DNA of 64,000 nt from JAWPMT01 sp965601475. Lineage in GTDB: Bacteria; Bacteroidota; Bacteroidia; Cytophagales; Cyclobacteriaceae. The notes under the pieces were generated by a model. It did not search any database. It saw only the letters and a list, made by a program, of their open reading frames with translations, and was not told where the DNA came from. Each line of letters begins with the position of its first letter. Position 1 is the first letter of the stretch. Of the stretch, positions 1 to 8,601 are shown in pieces. Both the position numbers and the translations under genes were made by a program. Where the stretch lies: NCBI GenBank assembly GCA_965601475.1, contig OZ271832.1, forward strand, positions 1,612,001 to 1,676,000, given 5' to 3'.

Positions 1-925
1 GGTAATTGGGCAACTCAAAGATCCGGGTGATAGGCTCAAACAGCTTCGGATACTTTGGATTGTGCAGTAACACAGGCACATCGTCTCCTTCGGAGGGTTC
101 TGAAATGCTGTAGGTCAGGTTCTCTTTCCCAATGACATGTAAGAGTCGGCCCTCTACGGAAGCGGGATACCAACCCGTCAATGAAATCAGGGCGCCAAGG
201 CCATGTTCCTGATAACTTCCCATAGCAAACTGGAATACCAACTGATCTTCGACTTTACGCAACTCACGGACGAGCTCCGGCAAATACGAGACATACTTAC
301 CAATATCGCTGGCTATCTGCGTGGCATTCTGGGCAGAGGATTTCTTCTGTCTTTCAATTTCGGAAAGCCGTAAGGTTGGCATTTTCACCGTCTCAAAAGG
401 CAAGTCGGGAACATCGTCGAGCGCTACGACAATGAAGTAGACCTTATCGGGGCCCTCATGTACTATCTCTTGCACCAGTTCACTGAAATCGTACTTTTTG
501 TAGGCCTTCTTATCTGCGATGCAAAAGGTGATATTGATACCATTCGCTGCCAAAGCGGATATTTTGTCCAGACCAAAGTCTCCCCAGGGTGCCAGTCTCA
601 GGCTCTCTTTGGTGAGGGTTTCCCTCCGTTGTATCTGCTCGTCGCTTTGGTGCCTTAGGTGCAAGACTTCCTCGACTACTTGCTCCCTTTCCATTGGTGG
701 CGCAGTAGGGCTTTCTTTCGCAGGGAAATCTTTGGCATGTGAGCGCAGCGTTTCAATGGCTTTTTCCAAGCGATTTTTTTCAATTTCTAACTGTTCCACA
801 CTGTGGTTGTGCAGGGTCTCATCAAGTTCCAGATGAATGACCCCCAGGTTTTGAAGCTGCGAGGTGATATGAGCCCTGTCCTTATGGAAAGCCAAAATCG
901 TCAGGTGCTTGAAGGGTTCTTTCAT
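1..925 (-). CDS. ntpI: V-type ATP synthase subunit I, N-terminal part (cut by window edge)
   Basis: Open on the minus strand from an ATG at 925-923 to the window edge, about 308 codons, so only the N-terminal cytosolic half is present. It begins MKEPFKHLTILAFHKDRAHI, then has a long Glu/Lys/Gln-rich coiled coil (residues 40-90). This is typical of subunit I (subunit a), which joins the peripheral stalk to the membrane and carries the ion half-channel in its missing C-terminal part. The start overlaps the stop of subunit D (ATGA), as elsewhere in this operon. The family call rests on position and N-terminal style; the membrane part cannot be seen. Confidence 0.85.
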   Translation of the reverse strand, partial: MKEPFKHLTILAFHKDRAHITSQLQNLGVIHLELDETLHNHSVEQLEIEKNRLEKAIETLRSHAKDFPAKESPTAPPMEREQVVEEVLHLRHQSDEQIQRRETLTKESLRLAPWGDFGLDKISALAANGINITFCIADKKAYKKYDFSELVQEIVHEGPDKVYFIVVALDDVPDLPFETVKMPTLRLSEIERQKKSSAQNATQIASDIGKYVSYLPELVRELRKVEDQLVFQFAMGSYQEHGLGALISLTGWYPASVEGRLLHVIGKENLTYSISEPSEGDDVPVLLHNPKYPKLFEPITRIFELPNY

Positions 926-1518
926 GCTGCTGCCCTCCCTTCTTTCTTCTTTTTGACAATTTTCTGAGCCGCCTTCGAAATGTTTTCCTTGTCCTCAAGG
1001 AATCGCTTGATTTTCAGGATGGCATCCTCATAAGCGGGTATCTGGACTTTTTCATAGAGATTGACCTTTTGCGTGGTTTTCTTCCTGGCGCTGCTTAACA
1101 GCTCAATTTGTTTTCGGGCAATCTCGATCTTTAAGTCAAGCGCGACAGCCTGCCGCATGATGCCAATACCGGCCGGGACCCAGTGTGGATACCGCCACCA
1201 ACTCATGTCCACCAAACGAAAAGTGATCTCACCCATCTCCGGGACTTTCACACCCACCACCTTCTTTTGGAACATGCCCAGTCCCTCAAGTACCAGGATA
1301 TCCGGAAATTCACTCCAAAAAACTTCGTAGTCCCGTAGCTGCTCATTGACTTTCTCCCGATCCGATTCCAAGGCACTCAGCTGGTGCCCAAGCTCCTTGA
1401 CTTCCTTCCGCAAGGCGGTCTCCTTGTTCTTCAAAATTGGCAAAGCCTTCTCTCGAATGCTCAGCTGTTTCTTGAATTGCTGGATTGTCGTCTTGTTATA
1501 TTGATACTTGAGTGCCAC
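922..1518 (-). CDS. ntpD: V-type ATP synthase subunit D (central stalk)
   Basis: A 198-residue protein, the normal size for subunit D, which forms the rotating coiled-coil shaft inside the A3B3 head. Long amphipathic helices at both ends (about residues 1-70 and 125-195, rich in Lys, Glu and Leu) surround a short globular middle. The start codon is GTG (1518-1516), six bases after the stop of subunit B; no ATG fits better. Its stop overlaps the start of subunit I by 4 nt. Function follows from the family and operon order. Confidence 0.9.
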   Translation of the reverse strand: MALKYQYNKTTIQQFKKQLSIREKALPILKNKETALRKEVKELGHQLSALESDREKVNEQLRDYEVFWSEFPDILVLEGLGMFQKKVVGVKVPEMGEITFRLVDMSWWRYPHWVPAGIGIMRQAVALDLKIEIARKQIELLSSARKKTTQKVNLYEKVQIPAYEDAILKIKRFLEDKENISKAAQKIVKKKKEGRAAA

Positions 1519-1523
1519 AATAC

Positions 1524-2876
1524 CTATTCTTGGAGTGCTATTTCATCTTTGACCTCCTGGCCGTTCCAGTATTTGTCCATGAGCTTTTCTTTGATCCCCA
1601 CTTCATATTTCTCGAAGTACTTCTGGAATAGATGCCAACCTGTATCCAACATCTCATCAACGGAGATATTGATATCTATCGCCAACAAGCGCATCGCATA
1701 TTCTTTGGCAAAATCGAGACAACGATTGTCGTATTCGTTTAGGTCAAATCCATTTTCTCGCTTGGTCTTGGCATTCATGGCATCGGCGTAAAACCGGATC
1801 AGCGCATTCATCACCTGCGGGTGATCTTCACGTGTCTTCTTACCAATCACATTTTGCTTAAGCCGAGACAGACTCCGGAACGGGTCGACAATGACCTTGC
1901 CGATATCCGTATCCTGCTTCAAAAACAGCTGACCTTCAGTGATATAACCCGTATTATCCGGAATGGCATGCGTGATATCACCCTCATTGAGGGTTGTCAC
2001 TGCCACGATCGTTATGGATCCACCATGATTGAACTGGGCGGCTTTCTCATAGATACTGGCCAGATCACTATAGAGAGAACCAGGCATAGAATCTTTCGAG
2101 GGTATCTGATCCATTTTATTGGAGACGATAGCCAATGCATCCGCATAGAGCGTCATGTCTGTCAAGAGTACCAATACTTTTTGTTGCTTGTCATTGGCAA
2201 AGTACTCCGCTGCTGTACAGGCCATATCCGGTATCAGTAAGCGCTCCAACGGAGGATTCTCAGAAGTATTGATGAAACACACAATTTTATCCAAGACGCC
2301 AGCCTCCGTAAAAGTGTTCTTGAAGAATAGGTAGTCGTCATTAGACAACCCCATACCTCCCAGAATGATCTTGTCTACTTCCGCGCGGAGGGCCACTTCT
2401 GCCAGCACCTGGTTGAAGGGCTGATCCGGATCAGCGAAAAATGGGATCTTTTGCCCCGTGACCAGGGTATTGTTGAGGTCGATACCTGCGATGCCTGTGG
2501 CTATCAATGTGGAGGGTTTCGCCCTTCTTACGGGGTTGACGGTAGCACCTTTGATGGGTCTTTGTTCACCTCTCAAGGCAGGCCCCCCATCGATGGGTTC
2601 ACCAAATGCATTGAGGAATCGCCCTGCCAGCAAGTCGTTGACCTCCAGCAAAGGTGGTCGCCCCGTAAAAACAACCTCAGACTTGGATGAAATGCCTTCA
2701 GTACCTGAAAATACCTGCAGTGTAACCGTGTCACCCACGACGCTGATGACCTGTGCGGGGCGTTCATTCACCCATGCAAGCTCCCCAAATCGTGCCCCAG
2801 ATGCCTGCAGGACACATGTAGCTTTGGTGATCTTCTCGATCTTGGTATATACCCTCTGGAATGCCTTGGTCTTCAT
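1524..2876 (-). CDS. ntpB: V-type ATP synthase subunit B (non-catalytic head subunit)
   Basis: A 450-residue protein with the alpha/beta ATPase fold. The N-terminal beta barrel is about residues 1-75. The nucleotide-binding domain follows, in which the P-loop region is replaced by a GQKIPFFADPDQPFNQ stretch (about 139-156), as expected for non-catalytic B subunits. The C-terminal helical domain starts near 360. B alternates with catalytic A in the head. The ATG at 2876 overlaps the stop of subunit A (ATGA), so translational coupling is likely. Confidence 0.95.
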   Translation of the reverse strand: MKTKAFQRVYTKIEKITKATCVLQASGARFGELAWVNERPAQVISVVGDTVTLQVFSGTEGISSKSEVVFTGRPPLLEVNDLLAGRFLNAFGEPIDGGPALRGEQRPIKGATVNPVRRAKPSTLIATGIAGIDLNNTLVTGQKIPFFADPDQPFNQVLAEVALRAEVDKIILGGMGLSNDDYLFFKNTFTEAGVLDKIVCFINTSENPPLERLLIPDMACTAAEYFANDKQQKVLVLLTDMTLYADALAIVSNKMDQIPSKDSMPGSLYSDLASIYEKAAQFNHGGSITIVAVTTLNEGDITHAIPDNTGYITEGQLFLKQDTDIGKVIVDPFRSLSRLKQNVIGKKTREDHPQVMNALIRFYADAMNAKTKRENGFDLNEYDNRCLDFAKEYAMRLLAIDINISVDEMLDTGWHLFQKYFEKYEVGIKEKLMDKYWNGQEVKDEIALQE

Positions 2877-4651
2877 ATCAAACTGGGGTTAGGTTCAGCA
2901 ACTGTTGAGGCGGATTCCAATTCCTTGTCCAATTCGGCCTCATATTTCTTAAAGTCCGCTCCTTCATACGGGGAATAGTTCATCTGCTTCAAGAGATTGA
3001 TCAACTTCTTGAAAAAGGCGCTTACCTCTTCAAATTCAGCAAAATCGTACGTCCTGTCACAAATGCTGATCACTTTGTTCAGCATATAGCGCTGCCTCTC
3101 AAGGGGGGTGTTCATGTCCACGTCATCAAAAGAGTCCTGTTGAATGATCCCGAAGTCAATCAGTTCGCTCTTCCAAAACTTGATGTGGTAATCCACAGGC
3201 ACCGAGTCGTCCCCCAGAATATTGATCTGATCCCTGGCCTCCAGGCCATCTCGTACCAGGTCTTTGGATTTCTGCACCAATTGGGTCCAACCCTCCTGCA
3301 GGTTGGCGTCTGTATGTCCAATGAATTCCGGGTATTCCAGGTACTTTGAGTAGGAAGCCAATGGATCTATGGCCGGATATCGCTTGGCATCGGCACGTTT
3401 CTGGGACAAGGCATAAAAGCAACGTGCCACCTTACCGGTAGACTCAGTAACAGGTTCCTTAAAATTGCCACCTGCGGGGGATACCGTTCCAATGAAAGTT
3501 ATTGATCCCTGATCCCCGTTATTGAGCTCTACAAGTCCTGCACGGCTGTAGAAATTGGCAATGGTTGCCGGCAACTCCACCGGGAATGCATCCTGACCGG
3601 GCAACTCTTCCATCCTGTTCGACATTTCGCGAAGGGCCTGTGCCCAACGGGAGGTAGAATCCGCCAGGATCAACACCTTGAGGCCCATGGCCCGGTAGTA
3701 TTCAGCTAAGGTCATACCCACGTACACGGAGGCCTCCCTGGCCGCCACAGGCATGTTCGATGTATTGCAGATGATCGTGATTTTCTCATCCAGTTTACGT
3801 CCGGTCACGGGGTCTTTAAGCTGAGGAAATTCCGTGAATATTTCCACCACCTCGTTGGCCCGTTCTCCGCACGCCACGACGACGATAATATCGGCCTCGC
3901 TGTTCTTGGCAATGGCCTGCTGCAAAACCGTCTTGCCCGTGCCAAATGGCCCTGGGATGTACCCTGTACCTCCCTCAGCTATGGGATTGAGAGTGTCGAT
4001 GACCCTAAGGCCCGTCTGAAGGGTCTTGAAAGGCCTGTACTTGCGCTTGAAAGTATCAACCGCCAGTTTCACGGGCCACTTTTGCCTCATGGTCACCGGA
4101 AGTTTTTTCCCATCGGTAGAGACCAGCTGCGCAATCGTATCAGAGACCTTGTAGTCACCTTCCGCCGCGATGCTGTCTACCTTGAATTCGTGCTTCCAGG
4201 TGAAGGGCACCATGATCTTGTGTGAGATCCAGTTTTCCTCGACCTCGCCCAGCCAGTCTCCGGCTATTACATCATCCCCCACCTTGGCAATGGGTTTGAA
4301 CTTGAATGATACTTCCTCATCGAGCGGATCGGTAACTTCTCCTGTTTCTATGAAAACACCTTCCATCTTCGACAGGTCGTTTTGGAGCCCGTCATACTTC
4401 TTGGAGAGTATCCCAGGGCCCAATTCTACTTCCAGCATGCGCCCGGTAAACTCTACATCATTCCCTATACGGATGCTGGTACTCGATTCGAAGAGCTGCG
4501 CCGAAGCCAGGTTGTCATTCACCTTGATGACCTCCGCTTTCAGCTTCTTGTCCTCACTATGCACCAGGCAGATTTCATTTTGAGTGACGGGTCCCTCGGC
4601 CTCTATTAGTATGAGGTTTGAGATTACGCCTTGTACCTTACCTCTAGTCAT
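2873..4651 (-). CDS. ntpA: V-type ATP synthase subunit A (catalytic)
   Basis: A 592-residue protein, the usual length for catalytic A subunits. The beta barrel is at residues 1-75, then the bulge domain typical of V/A-type A subunits (about 115-185). The Walker A motif GPFGTGKT is at 234-241, followed by the catalytic GERANEV segment near 262, then the helical C-terminal domain. It hydrolyses or makes ATP at the A/B interface, coupled to ion movement through I/K. Whether the ion is H+ or Na+ cannot be told because subunit K is outside the window. It overlaps DUF2764 upstream and B downstream by 4 nt each. Confidence 0.97.
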   Translation of the reverse strand: MTRGKVQGVISNLILIEAEGPVTQNEICLVHSEDKKLKAEVIKVNDNLASAQLFESSTSIRIGNDVEFTGRMLEVELGPGILSKKYDGLQNDLSKMEGVFIETGEVTDPLDEEVSFKFKPIAKVGDDVIAGDWLGEVEENWISHKIMVPFTWKHEFKVDSIAAEGDYKVSDTIAQLVSTDGKKLPVTMRQKWPVKLAVDTFKRKYRPFKTLQTGLRVIDTLNPIAEGGTGYIPGPFGTGKTVLQQAIAKNSEADIIVVVACGERANEVVEIFTEFPQLKDPVTGRKLDEKITIICNTSNMPVAAREASVYVGMTLAEYYRAMGLKVLILADSTSRWAQALREMSNRMEELPGQDAFPVELPATIANFYSRAGLVELNNGDQGSITFIGTVSPAGGNFKEPVTESTGKVARCFYALSQKRADAKRYPAIDPLASYSKYLEYPEFIGHTDANLQEGWTQLVQKSKDLVRDGLEARDQINILGDDSVPVDYHIKFWKSELIDFGIIQQDSFDDVDMNTPLERQRYMLNKVISICDRTYDFAEFEEVSAFFKKLINLLKQMNYSPYEGADFKKYEAELDKELESASTVAEPNPSLI

Positions 4652-5472
4652 ATCAAAGGGATTTTGGGTGATCGAACGCTAGTTTTAATTTTATAGGATA
4701 GCTCGTTGAAATGGGGTTGCTCACGCTCACCTTCCAAACGTCGCCATCGCCAGACAAGCAGCAATTTCAGGGTATAGGCATATACATGTTGCCGCTCAAA
4801 GAAACCTGTAAGACTGGATAGGTAATCCCATTTGATGCGGTCCACGAACCGCTCCAGGTTGTCTGGCTTGAAGTCTTCAAAAACCTCTCCCATCTCTTCC
4901 AGGAATGGGTATTCCCGCTGAAGTGAGGCAGGTAGTGACTTGTGTTTACCTAACTGATAAAAGACATTGTCATCGCTGGTGGGCGGTTGAGGCAGGAAGT
5001 CAAACATGGATAGATTGTAGGCTGCAATGGCCTCTTGCAATTTCTTCTCGAAACTGAAATAGTCGGTAATAAAGGGCTCCGTCAGACTCTTGACTTCCTC
5101 ATGGAACATTTCTGTGAGTCTCTCTTCCATGGCTGTTAGCGTCATGGTTGGAAATTGATCCTCATATTCAGTGACAAACTCATCCATGTATTGCGGGAGG
5201 CTGCCCTTCTGCCTCCGGTATCCTCTGATGGTCTCCCGTGGCAGGATAGCTGGCTGGATGAATGGACTGGTCGGAAAGTCTTTGTACTCCTCAAACAGAA
5301 AGCTCAGGAAATTTCGATTGTCGTTGGGGTAGACCAGGTACCGAAAGAGCTCCCTGTCCGATTCTTCCAGGTTTCTTTCAATGGTATCTAAGGTTTCCTC
5401 AAAATCCATTTTGGGAGGGGCACCATCGGGAGTCAGGTCGGGTAAACCAGAGATGAGATAGTAGTAGCTCAT
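4648..5472 (-). CDS. DUF2764 family protein, probable V-ATPase subunit C equivalent
   Basis: A 274-residue soluble, mostly helical and acidic protein beginning MSYYYLISGLPDLTPDG. This matches DUF2764, which sits between the E and A genes of V-type ATPase operons in Bacteroidota and other anaerobe-related lineages. By position it probably replaces subunit C, linking the central shaft to the rotor ring; that role is inference. No membrane segment or nucleotide-binding motif is visible. It overlaps E and A by 4 nt on either side. Confidence 0.85.
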   Translation of the reverse strand: MSYYYLISGLPDLTPDGAPPKMDFEETLDTIERNLEESDRELFRYLVYPNDNRNFLSFLFEEYKDFPTSPFIQPAILPRETIRGYRRQKGSLPQYMDEFVTEYEDQFPTMTLTAMEERLTEMFHEEVKSLTEPFITDYFSFEKKLQEAIAAYNLSMFDFLPQPPTSDDNVFYQLGKHKSLPASLQREYPFLEEMGEVFEDFKPDNLERFVDRIKWDYLSSLTGFFERQHVYAYTLKLLLVWRWRRLEGEREQPHFNELSYKIKTSVRSPKIPLI

Positions 5473-6083
5473 GATGCTCCGGCGAACAGCAATCTGTCGG
5501 TTTGGACTGTGAGATAGGAACGCAATAGGTGGATAAAATCTTCCTCGGTGAACGATACCTGATAGGTGTCTCCACTTCGGGAAATCCGGAATCCCCCCTT
5601 CATCTTGTCACTGAAATCGACCTCCAGTCCGGCTATATGCTTTTCAATGCTCCGGGTGAAGCTCTTTTCTATTTTGGTCTCCAGGCTCTTGGGAAGCGTC
5701 AACTCAAGCGTATCGGTAGACTTCCAATGTCCTACGGCCTCCTGAATGACTGCTTGCAGGAAAGAGACATCAGCGAAAGCTGCGGAAACATTGGACTCCA
5801 GGATTGCATTGGACAGTAGGTTTTCGATTTCCCCTTTGAGGTCATTGATTAGTTGCTTGCCCTTGAGCTGGAGTTCGTTCTCTGCACTCTTGGTCAGGCT
5901 GGCCGACTCCCTTTTCGCATTGGTGATGATAGCATGGGCCTCCTCTTGTGCCTCTTTTTTCAGCGCCTCACAGTCCTTCTTCGTCTTCGCCAGGAGGTTG
6001 GCTGATTCTGCCTGGGCCTTCTCAAGGCCTTCGCTATAGATTTTGTCGAGTAGTTTGTCTAAGTTGTTGATCTCCCCAACCAT
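5469..6083 (-). CDS. ntpE: V-type ATP synthase subunit E (peripheral stalk)
   Basis: A 204-residue protein. Residues 1-85 form a long Ala/Lys/Glu-rich coiled coil (the peripheral stalk) and residues 90-200 a small globular head that binds the top of the A3B3 ring. It is the first gene of the operon, so the promoter should lie in 6084-6421. No convincing TAnnTTTG box was found there on the minus strand. The coiled coil is low complexity, so the call relies on length, architecture and operon position. Confidence 0.88.
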   Translation of the reverse strand: MVGEINNLDKLLDKIYSEGLEKAQAESANLLAKTKKDCEALKKEAQEEAHAIITNAKRESASLTKSAENELQLKGKQLINDLKGEIENLLSNAILESNVSAAFADVSFLQAVIQEAVGHWKSTDTLELTLPKSLETKIEKSFTRSIEKHIAGLEVDFSDKMKGGFRISRSGDTYQVSFTEEDFIHLLRSYLTVQTDRLLFAGAS

Positions 6084-6421
6084 AGTAGTTTATTTTTAGT
6101 AAATAGGAGTCAGGAGGAAATACAAATACATTTCTCGGACTTCCCAGAAAAATCTCATATCCTGTGCCCTGGACTTAGAATTAAGTTATCTGAGAAGTGA
6201 GGCTGAATATATGACGTCTGCCCAGGCGTTTCATGACTTTTGTCAAAAAGCTGTCCTTTGCAGCCAGCTGGGGTATTGAGCAATCATGATCCTCCCTGGA
6301 CATAAAATCGTTTGACGCTACCTCCTGTATACGTCTACTTGTGCCATATCAAACCGACAAGTGGAGAAGTGGTAGCTTTCCACTTGTCTGAACAAATAGC
6401 GTTGCTGCGCTCAAGATCCAA
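6084..6421. other. Intergenic region upstream of the V-ATPase operon
   Basis: 338 bases without a coding region, between the stop of the cytidylate-kinase-like gene and the start of subunit E. It must hold the V-ATPase promoter, but no clear -33/-7 pair was recognised. The only distinct structure is a 10-bp stem near 6356-6388, listed separately. Confidence 0.5.
6356..6388 (-). terminator. Stem-loop after the cytidylate-kinase-like gene
   Basis: A perfect 10-bp inverted repeat: GACAAGTGGA at 6356-6365 and TCCACTTGTC at 6379-6388, with a 13-nt loop. It lies 34 nt past the stop of the minus-strand gene ending at 6422. There is no T-run after it on the minus strand, so it may be a weak or Rho-assisted terminator or an mRNA 3' stabiliser. 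Confidence 0.5.
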
Positions 6422-7129
6422 TCAATGATGGGCAGGTATGGCCTTGGGGATCATTTTCCGTGCCTCGAGGGTCTGCAGCACCATATTCGCCATCTCCTCC
6501 TCTTTCACTTTCTGGCAATTAATCACCAGGTCATAGTGGTTATTGTCAAAAGGCTTGTCGGACAAGTGCTCCGTCCACAATTGTCGCCGCTGATCCATCT
6601 CTGTGATCATCTCCGAAGCCTGGAGGCGGGTGAGATCCCTTCTATGCATGAGCTCTTCCACTCGCCAATCCTTAGGTGCAATAAGCCTGATGTGCATGCC
6701 ATTGGGTATGCGTTGGGTAATGGCTGCGCCTCCCCTTCCCACAATGATAACACGTCCCTTTTTGGCGTAGTTGGAAATGATTTCCTTCACTGTCTTGATG
6801 ATCTTTTCATCGGAAATGGGGGAAGTCCCAAAAGCGCTGAAAATATTGGTCACTGGATTCATGCCGTGTCCAACCACACGGTCCTCCACACGATCAGAGG
6901 TCAACCTCAGGTCACCGGCCGACTCCTCGATCAATTGCTTGCTTAGATACTTCCATCTGGGCTCAACGGTTCTCTCATCTATTATTTTGAGTAACTTTTG
7001 AGCCAACCTATCTCCTCCACAGCCAAACTGCCGGGAAATGGTAATAAATGGGCCTGGGGTTTCAACTGGAGCATTCAACCCATCCCGCTCAGCCATATAC
7101 TTTTTAAGATTAACTTTCATCGCGTTCAT
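6422..7129 (-). CDS. Cytidylate kinase-like family protein
   Basis: About 235 residues from the ATG at 7129. A longer frame opens at a TTG (7153) but adds only eight residues, so ATG is preferred. The motif GPFITISRQFGCGGDRLAQK near residue 25 is the nucleotide-binding loop of the cytidylate-kinase-like family. A VGRGG strand-loop follows near residue 132, and an Arg-rich lid (MHRRDLTRLQASEM) near residue 162. The fold suggests nucleoside-monophosphate phosphotransfer, but the true substrate of these stand-alone paralogues is not known. It is divided from the V-ATPase operon by a stem-loop. Confidence 0.8.
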   Translation of the reverse strand: MNAMKVNLKKYMAERDGLNAPVETPGPFITISRQFGCGGDRLAQKLLKIIDERTVEPRWKYLSKQLIEESAGDLRLTSDRVEDRVVGHGMNPVTNIFSAFGTSPISDEKIIKTVKEIISNYAKKGRVIIVGRGGAAITQRIPNGMHIRLIAPKDWRVEELMHRRDLTRLQASEMITEMDQRRQLWTEHLSDKPFDNNHYDLVINCQKVKEEEMANMVLQTLEARKMIPKAIPAHH

Positions 7130-7547
7130 GGTACTCGTATTTAGGGTTTGCAATTGCTAAGAATATACTGTAAATCAAGCTCAAATCCAATACCCAAAAA
7201 CTGACATTTGGGGGTTCCCGACAGGATATTCATTGGTGAATCGCATCGCCAGTCATACCTACAAATGGGGAAAATTTGCGTTGAAGAACGCATTTTGATC
7301 CCGACATGATTTCAGTTGATGAAAAAAGGAGACGGCGACGAGGCCACAGTAGCACACACCTTCTTGGTAGAAGGACAGAACCATGAACAGTTCAGGGCTG
7401 ATCCAAATGGCTAGTCCTTCGTCCTATGAATCCGAATTAATTCCCCGGGTGATCATCGATCAAGGAAGGATTAGATATTGCAGTGTTTTCTAAGTGATGC
7501 AAAAAATCTCTGCTTGACCTGAAAGTTCTGAACTCGCCATGGAAAGC
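7130..7547. other. Intergenic region with decayed gene copy
   Basis: 418 bases without an intact gene. The central part (7310-7440) is a frameshifted copy of the 3' end of the neighbouring secreted-protein gene, listed separately. The rest shows no recognisable feature. Confidence 0.6.
7310..7440 (-). pseudogene. Decayed partial duplicate of the 3' part of the 7548-8033 gene
   Basis: This stretch aligns base by base with 7573-7703 inside the intact gene, with long identical runs (for example CAGAACCATGAACAGTTC in both). On the minus strand it reads EGLAIWISPELFMVLSFYQE, matching KGLAICIRPELFMVLFFYQE of the intact protein. A 2-nt deletion in the run after CACACC then breaks the frame, and no start or upstream part is present. 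It is a non-functional remnant of a tandem duplication. Confidence 0.75.
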
Positions 7548-8033
7548 CTAGCGCACTTTGATTCTGCCAATTACATCGGTTGATGAAAATGCATGCTGCG
7601 ACGAGGCGCCAATGGCATACACCTTTTCTTGGTAAAAGAACAGAACCATGAACAGTTCGGGCCTGATACAAATTGCCAATCCTTTATGCTTATGATCAAT
7701 GATTGTTTCAGTCCCGTTTTCTGAAAAATCAAAAAGCCCACCCGCATTAACACCCATGAAATCAACTACCAATGATCCATATAGCTTAGAATCGGCGACA
7801 GATGGGGCCAGGCATGATCGCACTTCGATACTTATTTCGAGTTCTTCAGAAGCAGAGGAATATCTTGATCGGCAAGAGTCAATCGATACAGCAGGAACGT
7901 TAGGAAATCTGAAGGATACTTCATCCGATAAAGGAAATAAAATACCTTGACCAAAGCCTACATGCGACAAGCTAAGCGTTAGTAAGATTAACACCCAAGT
8001 TTTCACCATGAGAAGACTATTTATCCTTTCCAT
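7548..8033 (-). CDS. Small secreted protein of unknown function
   Basis: 161 residues, family not recognised. A signal peptide is clear (VKTWVLILLTLSLSHVGFGQ), with a likely cut after FGQ, so it is periplasmic or outer-membrane associated. The mature part looks beta-rich and has two Cys (CRSR and RSCL) that could form a disulfide. An internal ATG at 8009 would give a cleaner signal peptide and avoid overlap, so the true start may be either. With the 8033 start it overlaps the HExxH gene upstream by 13 nt and is probably co-transcribed. A decayed second copy of its 3' end lies just downstream. Confidence 0.6.
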   Translation of the reverse strand: MERINSLLMVKTWVLILLTLSLSHVGFGQGILFPLSDEVSFRFPNVPAVSIDSCRSRYSSASEELEISIEVRSCLAPSVADSKLYGSLVVDFMGVNAGGLFDFSENGTETIIDHKHKGLAICIRPELFMVLFFYQEKVYAIGASSQHAFSSTDVIGRIKVR

Positions 8034-8299
8034 TTGTTGGTCTGCTGCAATCTCCGTTTGAGAATAGTCTGCTTAATCTCCCCATTTCCTTGAATTATCA
8101 CATCTCTATAATGCTGCGCCATTTGTTCGTGTTGCCAGTTGTTGTTTCCATATCTGCTGAAATAGTCAAGGATTCCAGGAAAATCAGACACATTAATGGA
8201 ATTGTTCTCTTTTATCACCATCACATAATAGCCTAAGTGTGCATGTATCGCTTCATGAAGGCTGACAGCCAAGAAGGCGATGTTAACAAGTGATCTCAT
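8021..8299 (-). CDS. Short HExxH-motif protein, probably truncated
   Basis: 92 residues. The only motif is HEAIH (H15-H19, preceded by VSL), which fits a zinc-metallopeptidase-like HExxH signature. The later EQMAQHYRDVI segment resembles the third-ligand region seen in small Bacteroidota proteins of this style. The family usually has a long N-terminal part before HExxH; here a TGA stop lies two codons upstream of the ATG, so the N-terminus appears lost. It may be a pseudogene fragment or a very short protein. It is coupled to the secreted-protein gene downstream. Confidence 0.45.
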   Translation of the reverse strand: MRSLVNIAFLAVSLHEAIHAHLGYYVMVIKENNSINVSDFPGILDYFSRYGNNNWQHEQMAQHYRDVIIQGNGEIKQTILKRRLQQTNKWKG

Positions 8300-8601
8300 G
8301 CTTCAAAAAGTTGGTGATACTGTAGATGCCGTAGCCGTTGCGAGAAGAATCGCCCCAATGAGCTCAGCGTCCTGCATTTTGCAATGCAGACAAGCTATAG
8401 CAGGGAGCCTGAGACAAACAAACACGACCCAGGCGCTTAATCGAAATAGACGAAAACGACCTACCAAAAAAACGAAAACGTCCACCTTGCTCCTTTGGGA
8501 GGGTAAGAGACTGACGCCGAAGAAGTAGTGTACATCGATACCTTCCTAGAGGCCAACTGAGCTGAATATTCCCTAAATTAGAAAGGCACACAAAGGAACA
8601 A
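8300..8601. other. Intergenic region between divergent genes
   Basis: 302 bases between the HExxH fragment (minus) and the propeller sensor (plus). It contains one small hairpin (CTGCATT at 8372-8378, AATGCAG at 8383-8389). The missing N-terminal part of the HExxH protein is not recognisable here in any frame. No clear promoter was identified. Confidence 0.4.

Noticed and set aside
8372..8389. CTGCATT-TTGC-AATGCAG hairpin as another copy of the zinc-type operator
   Set aside because: Arms are in the opposite order (TGCATT/AATGCA) with a 4-base centre, so it does not match TGCAA-N5-TTGCA.
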